From: Acidobacteria bacterium Ga0077534
Lineage (GTDB): Bacteria; Acidobacteriota; Blastocatellia; Pyrinomonadales; Pyrinomonadaceae
NCBI GenBank assembly: GCA_001464455.1
Contig: LNEI01000016.1
Coordinates: 124,001-188,000 of the forward strand
Length of the DNA stretch: 64,000 nucleotides
Direction: 5' to 3'
Part shown: positions 56,673-64,000 of the stretch, piece after piece
Position numbering within the stretch: the stretch's first letter is position 1
Layout: every line of letters starts with the position of its first letter
The notes under the pieces: model-generated
Told to the model about the DNA's origin: nothing
Database searches by the model: none
Seen by the model: only the letters and a program-made list of their open reading frames with translations
Program-made: the position numbers and the translations under genes

Positions 56673-56757
56673 GCGGCGGTTTCACCGCCGCGATTCGTTG
56701 TTGAAACGAGTCCAGAGGCTTCACCTCTGGCTATTTTCTGTTGGCGGCGTTGCCGCC
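56673..56757. repeat. Intergenic set of three GC-rich hairpins
   Basis: GCGGCGGT-TTC-ACCGCCGC (56673-56691), CCAGAGG-CTTCA-CCTCTGG (56712-56730) and GGCGGC-GTT-GCCGCC (56743-56757) follow each other between the ACT-protein promoter side and the phosphotransferase stop. REP-like; probably the intergenic form of the palindromes found inside TPR genes. It may also terminate the phosphotransferase transcript. Confidence 0.7.
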
Positions 56758-56790
56758 CAAAATGCCACGGAAACCCCATGAGCGATCAAT

Positions 56791-58101
56791 CTAAACGGTG
56801 CCTCTTGCGGTAGCGTTTTCTGCAATGTGTCCCAAAGCCTCCACAAACTTATTAAACCCTGCGAACCGCTCATCCTTGGTAAATCCTCTGACGTATCTTG
56901 CGTAGATCTGCTGGGCGATGACGGCGATCTTGAAGGTGCCGAAGGTGTAGTAGAAGAGCATGTCCGGCAGTTTGCGTCCCAAGATTTCTTCGTACATTTC
57001 GACGAGTTCGGCCCGTGAAATATTTTCCATCAGCACTCGCGGGTTGAAGGGCATATTTAGCATTTCCTCGCCTGCGTCGTTATCCATCCAGTAGCCGAGC
57101 GTGGTGCCCAGGTCCATTAGCGGGTCGCCGATGGTGACCATTTCCCAATCGAGCACGGCGGTTATGCGTCCCAGATCGTTTGGGTCGAGCATGACGTTGT
57201 CGAATTTGTAATCGTTGTGGATCAGCGACGCGCCCGATTCCGGCGGGATGTTCGCGTTTAGCCAGATGATCGATTTTTCGAGTGCGTCGTGATCGTGGGT
57301 CTTGGCGGCGAAGTAGCGTTTCGTCCAGCCTTCGACCTGTCGGCGGTTGTAGCCTTCGATGCGTCCCAAAGTTTCGAGGCCCGCTTTTGGGAGATCTAGG
57401 GTGTGGAGTTTCACTAGGTTGTTGATGAAAGTTTGGCAGATGCTCCGACGCGCTGTTTGTGAGGTTTCGAGGTCGTGCGGCTTGACTGCCCCACCCGCTA
57501 CAGAAGCCGGTACTGACGCGTCTTGCGTCCCAGAACTGATTGTTGAATCTGGCGCGTCGGAGCCCTTACTATGTGCGGGCTTCTGCATCGATGCGGGATC
57601 GTGCGTCCCAGGAATGCGGCCGCGGATGATCAGGCCGTGGCGGCGCTCCATTAGGTAGAATTCGGAACCGATGACCGCGTCGTTGTCGCAGAATAGCAGC
57701 GGCTTTGGTGCGGGTGCGTAGACTTTCGACAGTTTAGTTAGCACGTCGAATTCGCGACGCATGTCGTGGGCCGACTTGACTGTGTTGCCAAACGGCGGTC
57801 GGCGGAGCACGTATTCTTGCGTCTCAGGGTGCGGGTTGGGCGTATCGCCATTGCTTACGAGCGTGCTTTCGTATTTGGTTCGCACAGGGCACTCGTCCGC
57901 ACCTTCACGATCCCCGGTCACTACCGTTCCCGGTACTGACTCGGGGCGTCCGATCCGCACGAGGTACGTCAGATTTGAGCTGCCGCCGGGGAATTGTTCG
58001 ATCTCGATCTGGCCGTGCGTTCCAAGCTCGCCTTCCAGGAAAGCACGCAGCCGTTCGATATCGATCTCTTCACCCTTTCTTACCAGTTTCGTTTCACCCA
58101 T
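56791..58101 (-). CDS. APH-like phosphotransferase (ACAD10/11 kinase-half homologue) with repeat insertions
   Basis: 436 residues from ATG 58101 (MGETKLVRKGEEIDIERL); the track's longer start adds a non-homologous leader. Aminoglycoside-phosphotransferase-fold motifs: GGSSNLTYLVRIG, EYVLRRPPFGN, SLIHNDYKFDNVMLDPND (catalytic loop) and VLDWEMVTIGDPLMDLG (metal Asp). It matches the kinase half of animal ACAD10/11 and bacterial LvaA-like kinases, which phosphorylate 4-hydroxyacyl-CoA. It is about 80-90 residues longer than usual because of two inserts, one between LVRIG and EYVLRRPP and one after LIIRGRIPG; both contain repeat-encoded peptides (ESVPGTVVTG, ASVPASVAGGAV). The inserts avoid the catalytic motifs. 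Divergent from the acyl-CoA dehydrogenase. Confidence 0.85.
   Translation of the reverse strand: MGETKLVRKGEEIDIERLRAFLEGELGTHGQIEIEQFPGGSSNLTYLVRIGRPESVPGTVVTGDREGADECPVRTKYESTLVSNGDTPNPHPETQEYVLRRPPFGNTVKSAHDMRREFDVLTKLSKVYAPAPKPLLFCDNDAVIGSEFYLMERRHGLIIRGRIPGTHDPASMQKPAHSKGSDAPDSTISSGTQDASVPASVAGGAVKPHDLETSQTARRSICQTFINNLVKLHTLDLPKAGLETLGRIEGYNRRQVEGWTKRYFAAKTHDHDALEKSIIWLNANIPPESGASLIHNDYKFDNVMLDPNDLGRITAVLDWEMVTIGDPLMDLGTTLGYWMDNDAGEEMLNMPFNPRVLMENISRAELVEMYEEILGRKLPDMLFYYTFGTFKIAVIAQQIYARYVRGFTKDERFAGFNKFVEALGHIAENATARGTV
57488..57611 (-). repeat. In-frame repeat insertion 2 in phosphotransferase gene
   Basis: On the minus strand GTCAGTACCGGCTTCTGTAG then CGGGTGGGGC encodes S-V-P-A-S-V-A-G-G-A, the same frame and peptide type as in the TPR genes. 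Two copies of CTGGGACGCA(A/C)GA lie at 57521-57533 and 57599-57611 within the same insertion. The whole insertion interrupts the conserved fold after LIIRGRIPG. Confidence 0.75.
57815..57942 (-). repeat. In-frame repeat insertion 1 in phosphotransferase gene
   Basis: On the minus strand GTCAGTACCGGGAACGGTAG then TGACCGGGGATC encodes S-V-P-G-T-V-V-T-G-D. It matches the 37470 element at about 23 of 28 nt and in frame. The insertion ends with CTGAGACGCAAGA (57815-57827), a variant of the CTGGGACGCAAGA unit in insertion 2. It separates LVRIG from EYVLRRPP, which are adjacent in homologues as I recall them. Confidence 0.72.
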
Positions 58102-58241
58102 ATCATCGCCCGCCGTCCCCCGCCAATAGCAAACCGATAATGCCAGAAGATAACCCGCTTCCGCAAACGCCTGAAAACACCACGATCTCGCCCCCGAAAG
58201 ACCGCCGCTGAACCTATAGATAAAATGCCAAATATCCACTC

Positions 58242-58260
58242 TGTGAGAAAGTGTCTCACA
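58242..58260. promoter_or_regulatory. Palindromic operator candidate between divergent genes
   Basis: TGTGAGA-AAGTG-TCTCACA, perfect 7-bp arms around a 5-nt spacer, in the 240-bp region shared by the phosphotransferase and acyl-CoA dehydrogenase genes. Its size suits a TetR- or GntR-type dimer controlling both genes. No regulator gene lies beside it. Confidence 0.55.
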
Positions 58261-58328
58261 AATAAAACAAAATGTCAAGTCCCGAAATCACTTTTTCTGC
58301 CCGATTTCTTACATTTAGCATCTCGTGG

Positions 58329-58334
58329 TAATTT
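58329..58334 (+). promoter_or_regulatory. -10-like hexamer, possible leaderless start
   Basis: TAATTT ends 7 nt before ATG 58342 of the acyl-CoA dehydrogenase, and no Shine-Dalgarno is present. Confidence 0.4.
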
Positions 58335-58341
58335 TACAGTC

Positions 58342-59529
58342 ATGAATTTCGAAAATTCGGCCAGATCGGCCGAGGTCGCGGGGCGACTTTCGGCTTTTAT
58401 GGATGAGTTTATTTATCCGAACGAGGCCGCGTACGCGGCTGAGATCGGAACGGGTGATCGCTGGGCTCCGCTTGAGCTGGTGGAACGGCTGAAGAGTGAA
58501 GCGAAGGCGGCGGGGCTTTGGAATCTGTTTCTTCCATCGGAGTCGGGTTTATCGAATCTCGAATATGCCCCGCTCGCCGAGATCATGGGCCGCGTGACTT
58601 GGGCAAGCGAGGTTTTTAACTGCTCGGCTCCGGATACGGGGAACATGGAGGTGCTGCATCTTTATGGCACTGATGAGCAGAAAGCGAAATGGCTGCGCCC
58701 GTTGTTGGACGGTGAGATTCGCTCGTGTTTCTCGATGACCGAGCCAAACGTGGCTTCGTCGGATGCGACGAATATTCAGTCGTCGATCGTCAGCGACGGC
58801 GACGATTATGTCTTAAACGGCGAGAAATGGTGGTCGACCGGCGGCGGTGACGCGCGGTGTAAGCTGTCGATATTTATGGGCAAAACTGACGAGTCTGCCG
58901 CGAAGCATTTGCAGCAGTCGATGATCCTAGTCCCGATGGACACGCCCGGCGTTATCGTTCAGCGGCAGCTCGATGTGTTTGGTTTCGACGATGCTCCGAA
59001 CGGGCATTCACAGATATCGTTTATTAATGTACGCGTTCCAAAATCAAACATCCTACTCGGCGAAGGCCGTGGCTTTGAGATAGCGCAGGGAAGGCTCGGG
59101 CCGGGGCGTGTGCATCATTGTATGCGGCTGATCGGCGTGGCTGAGCGTTCGTTGGAGTTGATGTGTGCCAGGGCGAAAAGGCGCGTTGCGTTTGGCAAGC
59201 CCGTCGCTGACCAAGGCGTCGTCCGTCAGTGGATCGCCGAAGCTCGCTGTGCCATCGACCAGGCACGGTTGCTCGTTCTCAAAACCGCCTGGATCATGGA
59301 CACCGCCGGCAACAAAGCCGCCCGCCGCGAGATCGCCATGATAAAAGCCGTCGCCCCAAAGATGGCGCTCAAGATCATCGACCGAGCCATCCAGGTTCAC
59401 GGCGGAGGCGGCGTTTCGCAGGATTATCCGCTGACTCAGGCTTGGATTTATGCGCGATCGCTGCGTTTAGCCGACGGGCCCGACGAGGTTCATTTAGAGT
59501 CGGTGGCTCGGATGGAGATCTCGCGGTAA
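58342..59529 (+). CDS. Acyl-CoA dehydrogenase (ACAD10/11-like)
   Basis: A 395-residue FAD-dependent dehydrogenase. Visible: [18 protein letters not shown] and [20 protein letters not shown] at the flavin/substrate site, [20 protein letters not shown], and the C-terminal family motif [19 protein letters not shown]. The sequence is of the ACAD10/11 branch. In animals that domain is fused to an APH-like kinase and acts on phosphorylated 4-hydroxyacyl-CoA; here the kinase is the divergent neighbour. ATG 58342 is preferred over the track's 58225 because the conserved N-terminus ([20 protein letters not shown]) follows it directly. Confidence 0.9.
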   Translation: MNFENSARSAEVAGRLSAFMDEFIYPNEAAYAAEIGTGDRWAPLELVERLKSEAKAAGLWNLFLPSESGLSNLEYAPLAEIMGRVTWASEVFNCSAPDTGNMEVLHLYGTDEQKAKWLRPLLDGEIRSCFSMTEPNVASSDATNIQSSIVSDGDDYVLNGEKWWSTGGGDARCKLSIFMGKTDESAAKHLQQSMILVPMDTPGVIVQRQLDVFGFDDAPNGHSQISFINVRVPKSNILLGEGRGFEIAQGRLGPGRVHHCMRLIGVAERSLELMCARAKRRVAFGKPVADQGVVRQWIAEARCAIDQARLLVLKTAWIMDTAGNKAARREIAMIKAVAPKMALKIIDRAIQVHGGGGVSQDYPLTQAWIYARSLRLADGPDEVHLESVARMEISR

Positions 59530-59564
59530 AAACAATAATAGCTGGTAGCTAGTAGCAATTTAGC

Positions 59565-59570
59565 TATAAA
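59565..59570 (+). promoter_or_regulatory. -10-like hexamer before DASS transporter
   Basis: TATAAA ends 5 nt before ATG 59576 and no Shine-Dalgarno is visible. It is another candidate for leaderless transcription. Confidence 0.35.
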
Positions 59571-59575
59571 AACAT

Positions 59576-61105
59576 ATGCCAAGTATCGAAGAATCGATCC
59601 ACCCGCCTGAGACGATCAGTGAAGGGGAAGCTAAGTTTGAGGCTTTTCGGAAGAAGCTTGGGTATTTTCTTGCCCCGGCGGTTTTTCTGGCGATCTTCTT
59701 TTTTCCATTTGACGATCTGAAGCCCGAGGCACATCGGCTTGCGGCGATCATGGCGGCTGTTATCGTGCTTTGGCTGTGTGAAACGCTGCCGATGACGGCG
59801 ACGGCACTGCTGGGAGCGGCTGCGGCGGTTGTCCTGCAGGTGGCGGATGCGAAGTCGGTTTTTGCACCGTTTGCCGACCCGCTGATATTTCTGTTTATCG
59901 GTTCGTTTATTCTGGCGAGGGCTCTGTTTGTCAGAAATCTGGACAAACGCGTCGCTTTTGCGGTGCTCTCGCTCAAGATAATTGGCGGGCGGCCTTCGCG
60001 GATATTATTTGCGTTTGGCGCCGTAACGGCGTTTATGTCCGGCTGGATGTCGAACACGGCGACGACGGCGATGATGTTCGCTATCGGCCTGTCGATCATC
60101 TCGTTTCTGATGCGGCAGGAGAAAGAGACTGGCATCAAGATAAACCCGAGCTACGCGACCGCACTGATGCTGATGACTTCCTTTTCGGCGTCGATCGGCG
60201 GCGTCGCGACACCGATCGGGACTCCGCCGAATGTTATCGGTATCGGTTTTATCCGCAGTCTCGCGGGGACGGACATTTCGTTTTTCAAATGGATGCTGAT
60301 CGGCGTGCCGGTCGTTATCATTTTGTTTCTGTTCCTTTGGCTGTACCTAAATTACCTTGCTCCGGCCGGCGTCAAGGTGATTGCTGGCAGCGGGGAGATG
60401 ATCGATGCCGAGCGCAAGAAGCTCGGTCCGTGGACGCGCGGTCAACGCTCTGTCGCAATTGCATTTGCGGTAACTGTAGTTTTTTGGATCGTGCCGGGAA
60501 TTGTCGCACTAATTCTGGGCGAGCAGAGTCAGCAGTATAAAGTCCTCAACGGCCGCCTTCCCGAATCGGTAGGAGCTCTTCTCGGGGCGATGCTACTGTT
60601 TATTCTTCCCGGTGACGAGCCGGGCGAAAAAGCGATAAGTTGGGACGACGCGGTCAAGATCGACTGGGGGGTTGTTTTCCTATACGGAGGCGGCTTTGCT
60701 CTTGGCGTTCTTTCATTCCAAACCGGCCTTGCTGAGGCGGTTGGCCGAGGCCTGACTGAGATACTTCCATTCTCGGGCGGTTTTGGACTGCTCGTTGCGT
60801 CGGTAATAGTTGCGGTCATCGTTTCCGAGACCACCTCGAATACGGCATCGGCGAACATGGTGGTACCGGTCGTCATTGCCATCGCTCAGTCGCAAGGCGC
60901 CGATCCGTTTATTCCCGCCTTAGGAGCGACGCTCGCGGCGAGCCTCGGATTTATGCTTCCGGTCTCGACTCCGTGCAATGCGATCGTCTACGGTTCGGGC
61001 TATATTCCGCTAATGAAGATGGTTCGGTACGGAATATTGCTCGATATTGTCGGAGCAATCGTGATAATTGCACTGGTCTGGACACTCGGCGGATTTCTTC
61101 GTTAA
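59576..61105 (+). CDS. DASS (SLC13-type) Na+/carboxylate symporter
   Basis: A 509-residue inner-membrane transporter of the divalent anion:Na+ symporter family. Both hallmark SNT sodium-site motifs are present: WMSNTATTAMMFAIG (about residue 160) and ETTSNTASANMVVP (about 425). GVATPIGTPPNVIGIG is the first hairpin and SLGFMLPVSTPCNAIVYGSG the second. Substrates are typically succinate, fumarate, citrate or sulfate. It lies 46 nt after the acyl-CoA dehydrogenase and could import carboxylates feeding the acyl-CoA route. A strong hairpin follows the stop. Confidence 0.92.
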   Translation: MPSIEESIHPPETISEGEAKFEAFRKKLGYFLAPAVFLAIFFFPFDDLKPEAHRLAAIMAAVIVLWLCETLPMTATALLGAAAAVVLQVADAKSVFAPFADPLIFLFIGSFILARALFVRNLDKRVAFAVLSLKIIGGRPSRILFAFGAVTAFMSGWMSNTATTAMMFAIGLSIISFLMRQEKETGIKINPSYATALMLMTSFSASIGGVATPIGTPPNVIGIGFIRSLAGTDISFFKWMLIGVPVVIILFLFLWLYLNYLAPAGVKVIAGSGEMIDAERKKLGPWTRGQRSVAIAFAVTVVFWIVPGIVALILGEQSQQYKVLNGRLPESVGALLGAMLLFILPGDEPGEKAISWDDAVKIDWGVVFLYGGGFALGVLSFQTGLAEAVGRGLTEILPFSGGFGLLVASVIVAVIVSETTSNTASANMVVPVVIAIAQSQGADPFIPALGATLAASLGFMLPVSTPCNAIVYGSGYIPLMKMVRYGILLDIVGAIVIIALVWTLGGFLR

Positions 61106-61152
61106 GACCCCGATCGAAGCCCTTTTTTTACCCTAAAACTCTTTACTTCGAT

Positions 61153-61182
61153 CACTCTGAACGACCCACATCGTTCAGAGTG
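61153..61182. terminator. Perfect 12-bp hairpin terminator candidate
   Basis: CACTCTGAACGA (61153-61164), loop CCCACA, TCGTTCAGAGTG (61171-61182), followed by AAGTATTTTCTTTC. It sits 47 nt after the DASS stop and upstream of the pil promoter, so it probably insulates the two units. The symmetric stem could also be a regulator site. Confidence 0.65.
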
Positions 61183-61224
61183 AAGTATTTTCTTTCATTC
61201 TGCGTTAAACAGTGCAAAAAAGTG

Positions 61225-61253
61225 TTGACAGATATTTTGCATTACTGTAATTT
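61225..61253 (+). promoter_or_regulatory. Sigma-70-type promoter upstream of pilMNO
   Basis: Perfect TTGACA (61225-61230), 17-nt spacer, TAATTT (61248-61253). It is the best consensus promoter noticed in the window. Initiation near 61260 would give either a near-leaderless 46-codon ORF at 61264 or a pilM leader of about 284 nt. Confidence 0.7.
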
Positions 61254-61263
61254 TTATAGAGTG

Positions 61264-61404
61264 ATGGTCATATCCACCATCGCACCTTCGCCACCAGGAA
61301 CGGCAAAGTTTTCTGAAGTTAGGTTCCGTGAGGTCGCATCCGCGATCGAAAACATCCGACAAATGTGGGTTTTAGGCAAATCTCTAGTGTCCTGCCGACT
61401 GTGA
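61264..61404 (+). CDS. Possible 46-aa small ORF before pilM
   Basis: ATG 61264 to TGA 61404 (MVISTIAPSPPGTAKFSEVR... ending GKSLVSCRL) lies about 4 nt after the predicted start of the TTGACA/TAATTT promoter, so it could be translated from a near-leaderless message. It is Ser/Pro-rich at the start and helical later, with no known family. Coding potential is unproven; it may simply be leader sequence of the pil operon. Confidence 0.3.
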   Translation: MVISTIAPSPPGTAKFSEVRFREVASAIENIRQMWVLGKSLVSCRL

Positions 61405-61543
61405 ACATTCCTTACTTTTCGGTCTATCGGCTGGTGGCAAAACCTTCAGAATCAAAACACGCATTTGATCGGTTGGGAACAAAAGAAAACTTTTCGAAGA
61501 AAGACAGCTTCGGTCGCGAAGCTAACTCAAGGAGCAAAAAATA

Positions 61544-62593
61544 ATGTTCGGTAAAAAGAAAAGCGTTGCCGGTTTGGACATCGGTTCCAGCTCGATCAAG
61601 ATGGTCGAACTCGAAGGCAAGCTGAATAACTTAAATCTAGTAAGCCTCGGATTCGAGAATCTGCCGGGCGACACGATCATCGACGGTCAGATCATGGAGC
61701 TGAACGTCGTTTCCGACGTTATCCAGAGTGTTTGCAACAACCATCAGGTCACGGCGACGAATGTCGTTACCGGCGTTAGCGGACACTCGGTCATTCTTAA
61801 GAACATTGTGCTTCCGCCGATGACCCGCGAAGAACTTGAAGAATCGATCGACTGGCACGCTGAGGAACATATCCCATACGATCTCGCTGATGTCAGCCTC
61901 GATTATCAGGTGACCGCCGAAACGCCTGACTCGACACACGTCCTGATCGCAGCTTGCAAACGCGAGCGCATCGACAATATCAAACAGGCGATCCAGTTGG
62001 CCGGAAAGACACCGGTCGTGATCGATGTTGACACTTTTGCCCTTCAGAACTGCTACGAAGTCAATTACAACCCGACAGACGATCAGGTCGTGACGCTCCT
62101 TAATATAGGTGCTTCCACGATGAACGTGAACATCGTCAAGGGAACGCGTTCGCTCTTTACGCGTGACATTACTGTTGGCGGCAGCCAGTTCACCGACGTG
62201 CTTCAGAGAAGCCTCGGACTCAATTTTCAGCAGGCCGAAGCCGTTAAACGCGGCGTGGTCGATGCGGTTGACGGCATCGAGGAAAAGTCAATCGAGCCGC
62301 TAATGAACAACGTGACCGAGGTCGTAGCGATGGAGATCCAGAAAACGTTCGATTTCTATCGGGCAACGACCGAGGACAATGAAACGGTTGTGCAAAAGAT
62401 ACTTATTTCGGGCGGCGGATCGAAGCTGGTTGGCCTTGCCCAGGAGCTTTCGCATCGGCTGGAACTGCCAGTCGAGATCTTAGACCCGTTTCGCAACATT
62501 AAGGTCGATGGAAAGAAATTCGACCCCGACTATCTTGCTGAGATCGTGCCCGAAATGGCCGTAGCCGTCGGTTTGGCAGTAAGGGGAGTGTAA
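61544..62593 (+). CDS. pilM: Type IV pilus assembly ATPase-fold protein PilM
   Basis: A 349-residue actin/FtsA-fold cytoplasmic protein. GLDIGSSSIKMVEL near the N-terminus is the first phosphate-binding loop; LLNIGASTMNVNIVKG is the second and ILISGGGSKLVGL the adenosine motif. EELEESIDWHAEEHIPYDLA is typical of PilM. It binds the N-terminal tail of PilN and links the inner-membrane PilN/PilO complex to the pilus motor. A good Shine-Dalgarno (AAGGAG) precedes ATG 61544. It is the first gene of pilMNO, driven probably by the promoter at 61225. Confidence 0.95.
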   Translation: MFGKKKSVAGLDIGSSSIKMVELEGKLNNLNLVSLGFENLPGDTIIDGQIMELNVVSDVIQSVCNNHQVTATNVVTGVSGHSVILKNIVLPPMTREELEESIDWHAEEHIPYDLADVSLDYQVTAETPDSTHVLIAACKRERIDNIKQAIQLAGKTPVVIDVDTFALQNCYEVNYNPTDDQVVTLLNIGASTMNVNIVKGTRSLFTRDITVGGSQFTDVLQRSLGLNFQQAEAVKRGVVDAVDGIEEKSIEPLMNNVTEVVAMEIQKTFDFYRATTEDNETVVQKILISGGGSKLVGLAQELSHRLELPVEILDPFRNIKVDGKKFDPDYLAEIVPEMAVAVGLAVRGV

Positions 62594-62598
62594 CCAAC

Positions 62599-63333
62599 AT
62601 GATCAAGATCAACCTACTCAATTCCGTAACCGAGAGACAGAACGGCACCGTCGTTGCGGTGGATCGCACCATCTCAAGCCCGAATTCACGCCTGGCGCTC
62701 ATGTCGGTCGTCGTAATGGTACTGCTTGCCGCGGTAGTCGGATGGGACGTTATTAGTTCGCAGATGGCAAAGACCGAGGCCGAACGCCAGCTCGCCGAGC
62801 AGAAGACGATCGAAGCCGAACTGGCCGTCGTTATTGCCGAGCAGAAAGAGCTTGAAGGCAAGATCGCCGGCATCGATGCCCGAATCGAGGCGATCAAAAA
62901 ACTGAGAGCCTCACAGGCCGGGCCGCAGGCGGTACTCGACGCGATGCGTGAACGCATCGCGATGTTCCCGGGCCTATATCTGGAGAGCATCGAACAAGGA
63001 AAAGACGGTATCGTCGTTTCGGGAAGTTCCCCGGATGAAGCCCAGGTGACCCAGTTCGGCCGCAGCTTGGAATTCTCGAATGGCCTCTTCACAAATCTTA
63101 GTATCGAAACGACTCGAAACGAGATCACCAACGAGAACGCCCCAGAGCCCAAACCTGGCGAAAATGGCGAGCGTCCGAAGGTGGCGATCGTGAATTTCAA
63201 GGTTCGCACTGCATACACGCCTGAGAAAGCGGCGGGCGCCAACAACGGTACAAACCCGACGACAGCCTCGGCATCCGGGCCGGCCGCCGGCGGAGCTCCG
63301 CAAGGTGCACCACCGCAAGTCGCAAAGAACTGA
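62599..63333 (+). CDS. pilN: Type IV pilus inner-membrane protein PilN
   Basis: 244 residues. It starts MIKINLLNSV, the INLL motif that docks into PilM. A single transmembrane helix (LALMSVVVMVLLAAVVGWDV, about 33-52) is followed by a coiled-coil (QMAKTEAERQLAEQKTIEAE, then LAVVIAEQKELEGKIAGIDA) and a ferredoxin-like periplasmic domain (GLYLESIEQGKDGIVVSGSS). It ends with a Pro/Ala/Gly-rich tail. It follows pilM by 5 nt. Confidence 0.93.
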   Translation: MIKINLLNSVTERQNGTVVAVDRTISSPNSRLALMSVVVMVLLAAVVGWDVISSQMAKTEAERQLAEQKTIEAELAVVIAEQKELEGKIAGIDARIEAIKKLRASQAGPQAVLDAMRERIAMFPGLYLESIEQGKDGIVVSGSSPDEAQVTQFGRSLEFSNGLFTNLSIETTRNEITNENAPEPKPGENGERPKVAIVNFKVRTAYTPEKAAGANNGTNPTTASASGPAAGGAPQGAPPQVAKN

Positions 63334-63365
63334 TCGGCAGATAAGCAAAATTAAAGGAAAACGAA

Positions 63366-64000
63366 ATGTTAGAGAAAATCAAAAATCTAAAGTGGCACTT
63401 CCAGTTGATGTTGCTCGTCACCGTTGCGGCCCTGCTCTATACGTCTGTGTGGTATTTCTACACGGCCGACATTCGCACCGAAACGGCAGCCATCTCGGAC
63501 CAGGTAGCGCAGCTGCAGGCAAAAAATGAAGCGGCTCGTGTCGCGACGCAGCGAATAAATGAGTTTCGTGCTCTTTACGCCAGCAAGTCGGAGGAATATG
63601 AAGAACTGAAGGTTCTCCTGCCTGAACAGCGAGAGATCACTAACGTTCTTCAGGGCCTGCAGGACACCGCGAACAGCTCCCGCCTGACGGTCATGCGTTT
63701 CAACCCGCGTGATGAAACGAATCAGGATTCGATCATGGCCAAGCCGGTCGAGGTCGAGGTGGACAGTAATTTTACAAATCTGCGAGCCTTCTTTGACGCC
63801 ATGGCCAAGCTGCCGCGTATCGTTTCGATCACTGATTTCAAGATAAATCAGCTGCCGAAGCAGACGGACGCGAAGACGATCCGGGCACAGTTTCTGCTGA
63901 CCGCGTATTATGCCGGGCCAAATGACCTGAATCCGAAACCGCCGGTTCCTGGAGCACCCGGAGCACCTGCGGTGCCCGGACAGCCCGCGGTTCCAGGAGC
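63366..64000 (+). CDS. pilO: Type IV pilus inner-membrane protein PilO (3' end outside window)
   Basis: From ATG 63366 the frame is open to the window end (more than 211 residues). The ORF track omits it because no stop is reached. MLEKIKNLKWHFQLMLLVTV, then AALLYTSVWYFY, gives a short cytoplasmic tail and membrane helix; a coiled-coil (AAISDQVAQLQAKNEAARVA) and the PilO ferredoxin-like domain follow (LLPEQREITNVLQGLQDTAN, LRAFFDAMAKLPRIVSITDF). It ends in a PxxPGAPGAP-type repeat that continues past the edge. It forms the heterodimer with PilN that aligns the pilus assembly platform. Confidence 0.92.
   Translation, partial: MLEKIKNLKWHFQLMLLVTVAALLYTSVWYFYTADIRTETAAISDQVAQLQAKNEAARVATQRINEFRALYASKSEEYEELKVLLPEQREITNVLQGLQDTANSSRLTVMRFNPRDETNQDSIMAKPVEVEVDSNFTNLRAFFDAMAKLPRIVSITDFKINQLPKQTDAKTIRAQFLLTAYYAGPNDLNPKPPVPGAPGAPAVPGQPAVPG

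Larger units (their letters stand above)
61106..61543. other. 438-base region between DASS gene and pil operon
   Basis: It holds a T-run after the stop (CCCTTTTTTTACC, about 61118), a perfect 12-bp hairpin (61153-61182), a sigma-70-like promoter (61225-61253), a possible 46-codon ORF (61264-61404) and the pilM Shine-Dalgarno. The remaining bases to 61543 could form the pilM leader. I looked for a GEMM-type cyclic-dinucleotide riboswitch and could not support one. Confidence 0.6.

Noticed and set aside
58102-58278. N-terminal extension of the phosphotransferase
   Set aside because: The open frame exists, but the 59 extra residues include no conserved part of the fold, overlap the likely operator and promoter, and ATG 58101 starts the typical N-terminus.
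61261-61543. Cyclic-dinucleotide (GEMM) riboswitch before pilM
   Set aside because: GGCAAA-type strings are present, but the conserved GACGCAAAGCC partner and pairing could not be found, so the call is not supported.

Overview
The window looks like chromosomal DNA of an uncultured or little-studied Acidobacteriota, probably class Blastocatellia (Pyrinomonadales-like). This is inferred from gene content only: PEGKs (Ser/Thr kinases) carrying PD40 propellers, a family of zinc-ribbon/TolB-N/TPR membrane proteins, secreted M1 and S9 peptidases, a reaction-centre-type cytochrome c domain, and moderately high GC with little Shine-Dalgarno use. No rRNA, tRNA, CRISPR array, transposase or phage gene was recognised.

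Layout. 1-1586 (-): 3' part of glucose-6-phosphate isomerase. 2.1-9.0 kb: secreted TPR proteins, an M1-type metallopeptidase (-) and a small secreted protein. 9.07 kb: class III aminotransferase. 10.6-13.9 kb: tandem pair of serine beta-lactamase-like hydrolases. 13.9-17.8 kb: a kinase with a polytopic C-terminus, a two-gene nucleotidyltransferase module and a lipoprotein. 17.8 kb: dihydropyrimidinase. 19.2-27.5 kb: kinase, a truncated kinase, a membrane metalloprotease-like protein, DinB, an S9 peptidase, a STAS-like protein and GNAT. 27.5-41.1 kb: six paralogous zinc-ribbon/TolB-N/TPR genes, one kinase among them, and a decayed seventh copy. 41.2-48.4 kb: NCS1 permease, CoA-acylating semialdehyde dehydrogenase, membrane protein, cytochrome c, beta-ureidopropionase and secreted proteins. 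48.6-55.0 kb: preT, a YgiB/YgiC/YjfL-like trio, an AbgT transporter and preA. 55.0-56.5 kb (-): an AT-richer ACT-domain membrane protein. 56.8-61.1 kb: divergent phosphotransferase and acyl-CoA dehydrogenase, then a DASS transporter. 61.5 kb to the end: pilM-pilN-pilO (partial).

How the genes work together. Seven same-strand genes spread over about 46 kb make up a complete reductive pyrimidine catabolic route: uptake (NCS1), PreT/PreA reductase, dihydropyrimidinase, beta-ureidopropionase, a beta-alanine-type aminotransferase and CoA-acylating (methyl)malonate-semialdehyde dehydrogenase. They are separated by unrelated signalling and TPR genes. The phosphotransferase/acyl-CoA dehydrogenase pair corresponds to the two halves of animal ACAD10/11 and suggests 4-hydroxyacyl-CoA use.

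The most unusual signal is a family of short, partly palindromic repeats lying in frame inside unrelated protein-coding genes: a kinase activation loop, the linkers of the TPR proteins and two places in the phosphotransferase. They always use the same reading frame and resemble in principle the palindromic elements of Rickettsia. Other notable signals are mosaic shuffling among the six TPR paralogues, recurrent -10-like hexamers 5-7 nt before start codons (possible leaderless transcripts), and a perfect 18-bp CACAGAG-type inverted repeat.
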